From an uncultured Erysipelotrichaceae bacterium (GTDB lineage Bacteria > Bacillota_I > Bacilli_A > RF39 > UBA660), in the NCBI GenBank assembly GCA_902783915.1, contig CACZSX010000074.1:1-11124 (forward strand): a stretch of 11,124 nucleotides of DNA. The letters run 5' to 3'. Positions within the stretch are counted from its first letter, which is position 1. Every line of letters starts with the position of its first letter. A program made the translations under genes and the position numbers. Below, in pieces: positions 5,711 to 11,124 of this stretch. The notes under the pieces were generated by a model. The model did not search any database and had not been told where the DNA came from. It worked only from the letters and a program-made list of their open reading frames with translations.

Positions 5711-6689
5711 CCATTTCTTCTAACATAGTTGTTATATATATTCCATATCCAGTTGTTGGATTATCTACTACAACATGAGTAACTGCACCAACTATTTTAT
5801 TATCCTGAATTATTGGTGAACCACTCATACCTTGGACTATACCTCCTGTACTTTTTAATAACTCTGTATCAGTTATTGCAAATGATATATTTTTTATTGG
5901 ACTTTTTTTATTTAAACTATTTATATATATATCATATTCTTTAACATTGTTGTCATTTAATACAGTTAATATCTTAGCACCGCCAAGTTTTATTTCATCT
6001 TTTGTTGCTACTTCATATAAAATACTATCATCTATCTTATCTTTATAATTACCAAATATACCACTAGATGTATTTTTATTTATAGAACCATATATGATGT
6101 TTTTATATACTTCTGCATTTTTTTCACCTGCTGTTCCACTTTTACTTTTATTAATGTTTATTACACTTGATTTATAAATATTTCCATTACTTATATTTAC
6201 TTTTGATAAAGTATTTCTGTCTATTATTTCGTGACCTAATGCACCATACATTCCAGTGCCTGGATCTATATACGTAAGTGTTCCAATACCATTTATTGTA
6301 TCCTTAACATAGAGTCCAGTCTTGTATATATTGTTATTATCTTTAATGAGTTCTAAAGTAGTATCATATTCTTTATTATTACGTACTATTGTAACTTTTA
6401 CAAAACCATTATTTTTATTCTTATTTATTTCTCTTAACATTTCATTTATATTATTAATATAAATATCATTAATTTTTATTATATTATCGCCTAATCTTAT
6501 ATCAGCATCTTTCGCAGGAGAAATATTGTTAATATCATAAAATCCAACTACCATTACCCCTTTTGAATGTATTTCTATACCAATGCTTTTACCAGATGCT
6601 ATTATTTTATTTGAATATGCTAATACATTTAAAGGAGATATACATAGTATAAGTGAAATATATATAATTAATTCTTTAAATTTTTTCAT
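5700..6689 (-). CDS. spoIVB: SpoIVB sporulation signalling serine peptidase
   Basis: SpoIVB is made in the forespore, crosses into the intermembrane space and triggers pro-sigma-K processing by cleaving SpoIVFA. It has an N-terminal membrane segment (7-24), a PDZ domain (about 35-115, with RLGDNIIKIN at 65-74) and an SA-clan peptidase domain. H153 in GALGHEI, D274 in AITDTE and S289 in QGMSGSPI form the expected triad, in the same order and with closely similar spacing to the known B. subtilis residues. The signature continues as GAVTHVVV and TTGYGIYI. The length is 329 residues against about 426 in B. subtilis, so it is a short form missing sequence mainly before the peptidase domain. The start is ATG 6689 behind AGGAGATG. 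It is 75 bases after the spoIIIAH-like gene with no strong terminator between, so co-transcription is possible; I see no convincing sigma-G or sigma-F promoter. Confidence 0.95.
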   Translation of the reverse strand: MKKFKELIIYISLILCISPLNVLAYSNKIIASGKSIGIEIHSKGVMVVGFYDINNISPAKDADIRLGDNIIKINDIYINNINEMLREINKNKNNGFVKVTIVRNNKEYDTTLELIKDNNNIYKTGLYVKDTINGIGTLTYIDPGTGMYGALGHEIIDRNTLSKVNISNGNIYKSSVININKSKSGTAGEKNAEVYKNIIYGSINKNTSSGIFGNYKDKIDDSILYEVATKDEIKLGGAKILTVLNDNNVKEYDIYINSLNKKSPIKNISFAITDTELLKSTGGIVQGMSGSPIIQDNKIVGAVTHVVVDNPTTGYGIYITTMLEEMEKK

Positions 6690-6764
6690 ATTTCATCTCC
6701 TATTCATAGACTACATTATTATTATTTACTGAAATATGAAATATAAATTGTTAATTTATGACAA

Positions 6765-7247
6765 TTATATGAATTTAACAGAAATATACATCTTATCTTT
6801 ATATTCTTCTTGAATACTTCTTATAATATTATTAGCAAGTTCATAATTATGTTTTTTTGTTTTTATTGTAACTTTTATTTGATTATTATTTATTGTAATA
6901 AAAGAATCTAAATTATACTCTTTTTTTACCTTATCTTGTAATTTTTCTTCTATCATTCTTGTTTCTTCAATAAGTTTTAATTTTTCATAAGCATTATTCT
7001 TTTCATCAATAGTACTATTAACATTATTAAGTACCAGTTTTAAACTCTCCATTTCTTTTATTTTATCTTCATAATCTAATTCTTTTAGAACAGATAATTC
7101 ATCTTTATTTTTAATATTTATCACAGGAATAGTACTATTTTCATTAATAGATTCTACTGTATCATTAGGCATAGTTATATAATATACTCCTAATACTAAA
7201 ATTAAACTGAATAAAGTTAAAAACCATAATTTTTGTTTATTTATCAT
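6765..7247 (-). CDS. spoIIIAH: SpoIIIAH-like stage III sporulation protein
   Basis: SpoIIIAH forms, with SpoIIQ, the channel linking mother cell and forespore after engulfment; its C-terminal domain resembles ring-building proteins of secretion systems. This 160-residue protein has one membrane helix (7-26: LWFLTLFSLILVLGVYYIT), the typical KxxxWxLTLxSLxxVLxVYYIT pattern. A linker follows, then a helical stretch (58-108) with SLKLVLNNVN and EKNNAYEKLKLIEE, and the ring-building part (108-160) with IKVTIKTKKHN, ELANNIIRSIQEEY and the terminal MYISVKF. It is shorter than the B. subtilis protein (about 218) because the linker after the membrane helix is short. ATG 7247 follows AGGAGG (7253-7258). 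The remaining spoIIIA genes are not next to it. Upstream GAATATT (minus strand of 7285-7291) could be a sigma-E -35, but its -10 match is poor. Confidence 0.92.
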   Translation of the reverse strand: MINKQKLWFLTLFSLILVLGVYYITMPNDTVESINENSTIPVINIKNKDELSVLKELDYEDKIKEMESLKLVLNNVNSTIDEKNNAYEKLKLIEETRMIEEKLQDKVKKEYNLDSFITINNNQIKVTIKTKKHNYELANNIIRSIQEEYKDKMYISVKFI

Positions 7248-7292
7248 AGGATCCTCCTATAATATAATATTAATTATGGTGATAAATATTCA

Positions 7293-7326
7293 TAAAAAAA
7301 GTATGTTACTTTCTACTAACATACTT
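7293..7326 (-). terminator. Intrinsic terminator of efp
   Basis: On the minus strand AAGTATGTTA (7326-7317), an 8-base loop and TAACATACTT (7308-7299) form a perfect 10-bp stem followed by a T run (7300-7293). The hairpin contains the last codons and stop of efp, and separates efp from the spoIIIAH-like gene. Confidence 0.9.
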
Positions 7327-7863
7327 TCCATCACTTGTAGATACAATTACTATATCTCCTTCATTAATAAATAAAGGAACTCTAACTACTAGACCTGTAT
7401 TTAATTCGGCTTCTTTTGTTGCTGTAGTTGCTGTATTGCCTTTTATTCCAGGTTCTGTTTTAATAACTTCTAACTCTACTTTTTCAGGTAAATTTACCCC
7501 TAACATCTCAGAATTATAATACATAATACTTACTTCTGAATTTTCAGTTAAATATTTTGCTTCATTCTCAATTTGAGACTTAGGTAATTCTATTTGGCTA
7601 TAATCATTCATATCCATAAATACATAATTTTCACCATCATTATATAAATATTGCATAGTCTTCTTTTCAATCATAGCTTTTCCGACTTTTGTACTTGAAT
7701 TAAATGTTTGTTCATATATTGCACCTGTTCTTAAATTTTTTAATTTCATCTTTACAAAAGCAGCGCCTTTACCTGGTTTAACATGTTGAAATTCTAATAT
7801 AGTATAGATATTACCATCTACTTCTATTGTCATTCCATTTTTTATATCATTAACGTTTACCAT
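7306..7863 (-). CDS. efp: Elongation factor P
   Basis: EF-P binds between the P and E sites of ribosomes stalled on proline runs and speeds peptide bond formation. At 185 residues it has the normal three-domain length. The N-terminal KOW-like domain has the exposed loop [10 protein letters not shown], with K32 at the tip, the residue modified after translation in many bacteria. The middle domain includes [12 protein letters not shown] (73-84). The last OB domain includes the signature [20 protein letters not shown] (135-154) and [12 protein letters not shown] 7863 follows AAGGAG. It is 11 bases after the 52-aa gene and belongs to an rpmG-orf-efp operon ending at the hairpin at 7293-7326. Confidence 0.98.
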   Translation of the reverse strand: MVNVNDIKNGMTIEVDGNIYTILEFQHVKPGKGAAFVKMKLKNLRTGAIYEQTFNSSTKVGKAMIEKKTMQYLYNDGENYVFMDMNDYSQIELPKSQIENEAKYLTENSEVSIMYYNSEMLGVNLPEKVELEVIKTEPGIKGNTATTATKEAELNTGLVVRVPLFINEGDIVIVSTSDGKYVSRK

Positions 7864-7874
7864 AAATACTCCTT

Positions 7875-8033
7875 TTATTTGGTTCTTCTTATGAACATAG
7901 GTTTCTTTCTACTAATTGTTTTAACTTTAACAACTGGTTTATCAACAACTTTGCCTGTAGGTATCGAAGTAATATAATTAATATTAGCTACAACATCAGC
8001 TATTGGATAACCCATATGAAAATTTTTATCCAT
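7875..8033 (-). CDS. Unrecognised 52-aa basic protein between rpmG and efp
   Basis: I do not recognise this protein. The frame starts with ATG 8033, has AGGAG seven bases upstream, and ends in TAA at 7875. It fits between rpmG (18 bases before it) and efp (11 bases after it) in one operon. The N-terminal half is neutral ([18 protein letters not shown], then NYITSIPTG). The C-terminal part is strongly basic ([13 protein letters not shown], then FIRRTK). There is no membrane segment, cysteine or signal peptide. Its place between two translation genes and its basic tail suggest a small RNA- or ribosome-associated protein, but this is only inference. Confidence 0.65.
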   Translation of the reverse strand: MDKNFHMGYPIADVVANINYITSIPTGKVVDKPVVKVKTISRKKPMFIRRTK

Positions 8034-8051
8034 ACCAAAACTCCTATTTAA

Positions 8052-8216
8052 TTATTTCTTTTCTTTATGTTTAGTACTTTTATTACATCTAGAACAATAT
8101 TTGTTTAATTCTAATCTCTCAGTATTATTTTTCTTGTTTTTAATTGTTCTATAGTTTTCTTCATTGCATTCAGTACATACTAATGTAATTCTTTCTCTAT
8201 TACCAGCCTTTGCCAT
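8052..8216 (-). CDS. rpmG: 50S ribosomal protein L33 (zinc-binding form)
   Basis: This is a 54-residue protein with the L33 pattern: a start of [41 protein letters not shown], then a basic tail. It carries two CxxC pairs, C14/C17 and C41/C44, which bind zinc, so it is the C+ form and not the zinc-free paralogue. L33 sits near the E site of the 50S subunit. ATG 8216 is preceded by AAGGAG and by its own promoter, and it leads an operon with the 52-aa gene and efp. In several Firmicutes an rpmG gene lies close to a class B PBP gene, as here. Confidence 0.96.
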   Translation of the reverse strand: MAKAGNRERITLVCTECNEENYRTIKNKKNNTERLELNKYCSRCNKSTKHKEKK

Positions 8217-8243
8217 AAAACACTCTCCTTCTTTAACTTTTAT

Positions 8244-8271
8244 ATTATAGCAAATTATTTATAAATTTCAA
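8244..8271 (-). promoter_or_regulatory. Promoter of the rpmG-orf-efp operon
   Basis: On the minus strand TTGAAA (-35, 8266-8271) and TATAAT (-10, 8244-8249) are 16 bases apart, and TGC before the -10 makes it an extended one. The promoter overlaps the end of the PBP gene (stop at 8255-8257). Confidence 0.75.
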
Positions 8272-10210
8272 AGTATTTTTTAGTAATTTGATTACTTATT
8301 CTTCTATTTATAGTTGACATATATGAACTACCATATATATGACTTATATCTGGTGTAATAACAACTATACTCATTTGAGGATCATCAAGAGGCGCAAAAC
8401 CTGCAAATGTTGATGTTATAGTCTGTTTATCAATTACCCCATCATTATCGCTATCTAAAAAGCTCTGTGATGTGCCTGTTTTTCCCGCTGGATTATATTT
8501 TAAATCAATATAACCATATCCAGTACCATTATATCCTAATACTGCCTTAAAACCTTCTTTAATACGTTTAAAATACTTATCGTCTAATTCTACTTTATTC
8601 AAAATATATGTCTTATTATTAAGTAATAAATCATCATCTTTATATACACTTTTTAATAAATTTAATTTGATTCTTGTACCATTATTTGCAATAGTATTTA
8701 TATATTGAGTAAGTTGTAATGGCGTATATGTATCATATTGTCCAATAGAAAAATCTAATAATAACCCTGGTGTATCATTTTTACCAATTATTCCTATACT
8801 CTCATATGGTAAATCTATACCTGTTTTTACACCTAATCCATACGAATTAAACATATTTCTATATATAGTAAAAGGATCATTATTAAAACTAAAAGGACAA
8901 TTATAACAATAATTATAATCTGCTACTTTCATAGCAGTTTTAAATTGATATACATTAGATGATAATCTTAATGCATTTATATCATCTAAGTAACCCAAAC
9001 CATTTCTATTCCATGAACATTTTAAACTTGTATTAGAAATCTTTATACATTCATCTTTAAATATAGTTCCTATGTCAATTACCTTAGTTTTATATCCAAC
9101 AGATATAGATGCTCCCTTTATTACTGAACCAACAGTAACAGAAGAAATAGGTATATAACTACTATAATCATATATTTTATTATTAGCAATGTATTTACCT
9201 ATCATTGATAATATCTCTCCATTACTTGGATTACTAACTATTACAAATACTTTATTAAAATATTCAGTATTTGGTTCTTTTTTTGCCCTTACTATTTCTT
9301 TTTCAACAATACTTTCAAATTCTAACTGTAAATTAATATCTATAGATAGTATTAAATCATTACCATTTTTTTCTTTACTTATTAGTTCTAATCCATTACC
9401 ATAATTTTTATATCTAGCTGGTTTGCCTCTTAAATATTCATCATATTGTAACTCTATCCCACTTAAACCTACTCTATCAGTCAATTTATAGCCTTTTTTT
9501 AAATAATAATCTTTTAGATCATTAGTTATACCAATATTTTCATTAGAAACACTACCAAGTATTCCTCTTAAGGTATTACCATATATGTATTTTCTTTCCC
9601 AACTTTCTTTACATTTAAATCCTTTATATTTTCCAGAATTAATAATATTATATTCTTCTTCATTAATATTTTTTTTAATTAATTTATCTTTATAATAATA
9701 ATCATTATGCATTAAATAATAAACATATGCTGTTTTTTTATCTATTTTACTTAATTCTTCTTTAGTTATTCTTTCTCTAATTATAGAATTAATTTTTTCA
9801 TTACTAATTCTCCTTACTTTTAATAGTTTTTTCTCTCCGTCTTTTACTTTCTTATACCCATCATTTAATACTAACCAAACATCTTTTAGCATACTATCAG
9901 TAACAAATTCATAATTTAAATCTATTAAATTACTTATATCCTTAGCAATCTCTATTTCTTCTTTATTTGATACGCCATTCTCTCTTTTATAATATATGTT
10001 TATAATACTATTATTATCTACTAATAATTTATGATTTCTATCATATATTCTACCTCTTTTTGGATTACTACCTTCAATAGTACTATATATAACATTATCC
10101 ATTATATTTTTATATTTATGATTATTAATAATTGTTATATAAAAAGATTTAACTAATATAATTAAAATAGCTATTAATAAAAAAAATACTAATACATTAA
10201 ATCTTTTCAT
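8255..10210 (-). CDS. Class B penicillin-binding protein (PBP2/MrdA-like transpeptidase)
   Basis: Class B PBPs cross-link peptidoglycan by D,D-transpeptidation outside the membrane. The 651 residues start with a membrane anchor (7-27). The non-catalytic dimerisation region follows (about 45-270), with [10 protein letters not shown] (50-59) and [17 protein letters not shown] (246-262) as family signatures. The transpeptidase domain (about 315-650) has all three active-site motifs: SVIK with nucleophile S362 and K365, SSN at 417-419, and KTGT at 577-580. There are no PASTA repeats. Right after KTGT comes DSDNDGVID (586-594), a calcium-loop-like DxDxDGxxD pattern, and C435/C438 form a CxxC. Its place between a DUF2624-nfo pair and rpmG resembles the Bacillus/Staphylococcus pbpA region, so an elongation PBP (PbpA type) is likelier than the spore PBP SpoVD, but I cannot decide. 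ATG 10210 follows AGGTGGTG. Confidence 0.9.
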   Translation of the reverse strand: MKRFNVLVFFLLIAILIILVKSFYITIINNHKYKNIMDNVIYSTIEGSNPKRGRIYDRNHKLLVDNNSIINIYYKRENGVSNKEEIEIAKDISNLIDLNYEFVTDSMLKDVWLVLNDGYKKVKDGEKKLLKVRRISNEKINSIIRERITKEELSKIDKKTAYVYYLMHNDYYYKDKLIKKNINEEEYNIINSGKYKGFKCKESWERKYIYGNTLRGILGSVSNENIGITNDLKDYYLKKGYKLTDRVGLSGIELQYDEYLRGKPARYKNYGNGLELISKEKNGNDLILSIDINLQLEFESIVEKEIVRAKKEPNTEYFNKVFVIVSNPSNGEILSMIGKYIANNKIYDYSSYIPISSVTVGSVIKGASISVGYKTKVIDIGTIFKDECIKISNTSLKCSWNRNGLGYLDDINALRLSSNVYQFKTAMKVADYNYCYNCPFSFNNDPFTIYRNMFNSYGLGVKTGIDLPYESIGIIGKNDTPGLLLDFSIGQYDTYTPLQLTQYINTIANNGTRIKLNLLKSVYKDDDLLLNNKTYILNKVELDDKYFKRIKEGFKAVLGYNGTGYGYIDLKYNPAGKTGTSQSFLDSDNDGVIDKQTITSTFAGFAPLDDPQMSIVVITPDISHIYGSSYMSTINRRISNQITKKYFEIYK

Positions 10211-10236
10211 AACACCACCTATTATTATTTTTGTTA

Positions 10237-10265
10237 ATAATATTTACTTTATACATATATTACAA
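10237..10265 (-). promoter_or_regulatory. Probable promoter of the class B PBP gene
   Basis: On the minus strand TTGTAA (-35, 10260-10265) and TATTAT (-10, 10237-10242) are 17 bases apart. It overlaps a possible plus-strand -10 (TACAAT, 10261-10266) for the divergent DUF2624 gene, so the two promoters may compete. Confidence 0.5.
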
Positions 10266-10277
10266 TAGAGGTGTTTT

Positions 10278-10523
10278 ATGTATTTAGAATTTATAAAAAA
10301 ATGTATAAATAATTTAAAAAAAGATGATATTAAAACTTATGCAATAAATAATAAAATTGAATTAGAAAATAATGAATTAGAATTAATTTATAATACTATT
10401 AAAGTAAGATGGAAAGAAATATACGATGATGGTATTAAAGTAATTAATGAATATAAAAATCAATTAAAAGAATCTACATATAAAAAATTATTAGAATTAT
10501 ATAAGAATATAAAAAGATATTAA
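10278..10523 (+). CDS. DUF2624 (YqfT-like) small helical protein
   Basis: This is an 81-residue, lysine-rich, probably all-helical protein. In order it shows a first helix (FIKKCINNLKKDDIKTYA), the IELENNELELIYNTI segment, a YDDG turn (about 49-52), and a last helix ending in the terminal KNIKRY. This arrangement, and its position beside nfo, match the DUF2624 family (B. subtilis YqfT, next to yqfS/nfo). Function is unknown in the family, and I identify it as much by context as by sequence. ATG 10278 follows AGAGGTG with short spacing. Its TAA (10521-10523) overlaps the nfo stop codon on the other strand. Confidence 0.65.
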   Translation: MYLEFIKKCINNLKKDDIKTYAINNKIELENNELELIYNTIKVRWKEIYDDGIKVINEYKNQLKESTYKKLLELYKNIKRY

Positions 10524-10538
10524 TTATAATATCTTTTT
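10511..10538. terminator. Bidirectional terminator overlapping both convergent stop codons
   Basis: AAAAAGATATTA (10511-10522), loop ATTA, TAATATCTTTTT (10527-10538) is a perfect 12-bp stem with T runs on both strands. It contains the last codons and the stop codon of both the DUF2624 gene and nfo. Confidence 0.9.
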
Positions 10539-11124
10539 ATTTCTTCTATTAAATTATTATTAAATTTCTTATTTCTTATCATTTCAATTTCAAATTTATA
10601 TGGTGGATATGAATTATTATTATCTTTTATCCATGGTGTTTCAAGTATTTTAGGTATATTATCTAATCTAGGATTATATATGACACTTATTATATTATCA
10701 AATCCAATAGTACCAATACCAATATTTTCATGCCTATCCTTATGACTACCCTTTTCATTTTTTGAATCATTAATATGGATACAACCAATTTTATCTATTC
10801 CAATTATTTTATCAAATTCATCCAACACTTTATCAAAATTAGATATATCATAACCAGAATCATTTAAATGACATGTATCTAAACATATTAATAATTTATC
10901 ACTAAATTTAACATTATCAATAATATATTTTAATTCACTAAAATTAACGCCTAATTCAGAACCTTTTCCAGCCATTGTTTCAAGGCAAATATTAACATTA
11001 ATATCTTTACTCAATACAACGTTTAATGCGTCACAAATCGTATTTAAACCAACTTCAGCACCATTTCCAACGTGGCTTCCAGGATGAAGTACTAAATACT
11101 TAATACCTAACTCTTCACATCTAT
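10520..11124 (-). CDS. nfo: Endonuclease IV (AP endonuclease), 5' end outside the window
   Basis: Endonuclease IV cleaves DNA 5' to abasic sites in base excision repair, using three zinc ions in a TIM barrel. The frame is open from the window edge (first full codon at 11122) to TAA at 10520-10522, giving 200 residues, roughly the C-terminal 70% of the usual 280-300. Visible zinc ligands, in order: H in LVLHPGSH, E in NICLETMAGKG, D and H in CLDTCHLNDSGYD, H in CIHINDSKNEKGS, D and H in KDRHENIG, and E in ILETPW. These correspond to eight of the nine known ligands; the missing first histidine would be upstream. A TTG at 11014 could look like a start, but the conserved LHPGSH segment before it shows the gene continues. 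It shares a terminator with the DUF2624 gene. Confidence 0.97.
   Translation of the reverse strand, partial: RCEELGIKYLVLHPGSHVGNGAEVGLNTICDALNVVLSKDINVNICLETMAGKGSELGVNFSELKYIIDNVKFSDKLLICLDTCHLNDSGYDISNFDKVLDEFDKIIGIDKIGCIHINDSKNEKGSHKDRHENIGIGTIGFDNIISVIYNPRLDNIPKILETPWIKDNNNSYPPYKFEIEMIRNKKFNNNLIEEIKRYYN

Noticed and set aside
6744..6758. AT-only palindrome TAAATT-GTT-AATTTA between the spoIIIAH-like gene and spoIVB
   Set aside because: Too weak to be a terminator and expected by chance in such AT-rich DNA.
6690..6764. Sigma-G or sigma-F promoter before spoIVB
   Set aside because: TCATA followed by CATATTT is only a partial match with long spacing; not strong enough to list.
1..11124. 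TGA read as tryptophan
   Set aside because: All genes stay open under the standard code with TGG as tryptophan, and no in-frame TGA is needed anywhere.
1..11124. tRNA or rRNA genes, riboswitches, CRISPR arrays, insertion sequences
   Set aside because: No cloverleaf, spaced direct repeats, transposase fragments or structured long leaders were seen; intergenic gaps are too short for most of these.

Overview
The window is strongly AT-rich, and its genes follow the standard code closely. Spore-formation genes (spoIIM, spoIVB, a spoIIIAH homologue) lie next to Bacillus-type housekeeping genes (efp, rpmG, mnmA, nfo with a DUF2624 neighbour). This points to a spore-forming low-GC Firmicute. A reduced, Mollicutes-like Bacilli lineage of the uncultured gut type is a reasonable guess from base composition and compactness, but it is an inference. 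No intergenic stretch exceeds about 105 bases.

Left part (1-2323): the 3' end of a histidine-phosphatase gene, then a convergent pair. One member is a NERD-HRDC nuclease-like protein (+) and the other an XRE-type helix-turn-helix protein of unknown C-terminal function (-). A hairpin between them probably terminates transcription from one or both sides. These two genes end in TAG, while every other gene here ends in TAA; they look like an accessory insertion beside mnmA.

Middle (2324-5710): mnmA (tRNA 2-thiouridylase) and spoIIM (engulfment) run leftwards. Divergent from spoIIM are a 32-codon membrane microprotein (DUF4044/Prli42-like) and a 453-residue fusion: a two-helix pilin-like membrane module, two 29-residue helical repeats, and an alpha/beta-hydrolase domain. 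The fusion is the most novel-looking gene in the window.

Right part (5700-11124): spoIVB, a spoIIIAH-like gene, efp, an unrecognised 52-aa gene, rpmG and a class B penicillin-binding protein all run leftwards. A DUF2624 protein gene (+) then converges on nfo (-, 5' end outside the window). From general knowledge, efp lies just before the eight-gene spoIIIA operon in Bacillus. Here efp is followed directly by a lone spoIIIAH homologue, so spoIIIAA-AG are absent from the expected place. SpoIIIAH builds the ring connecting mother cell and forespore, SpoIVB signals across the same intermembrane space, and SpoIIM helps engulfment, so three steps of spore development are represented.

Regulation is compact. 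Several convergent genes share palindromic terminators that overlap their stop codons. Three plus-strand genes have an identical extended -10 box (TATGTTATAAT) a few bases before the Shine-Dalgarno sequence. The xre promoter overlaps the mnmA terminator hairpin.
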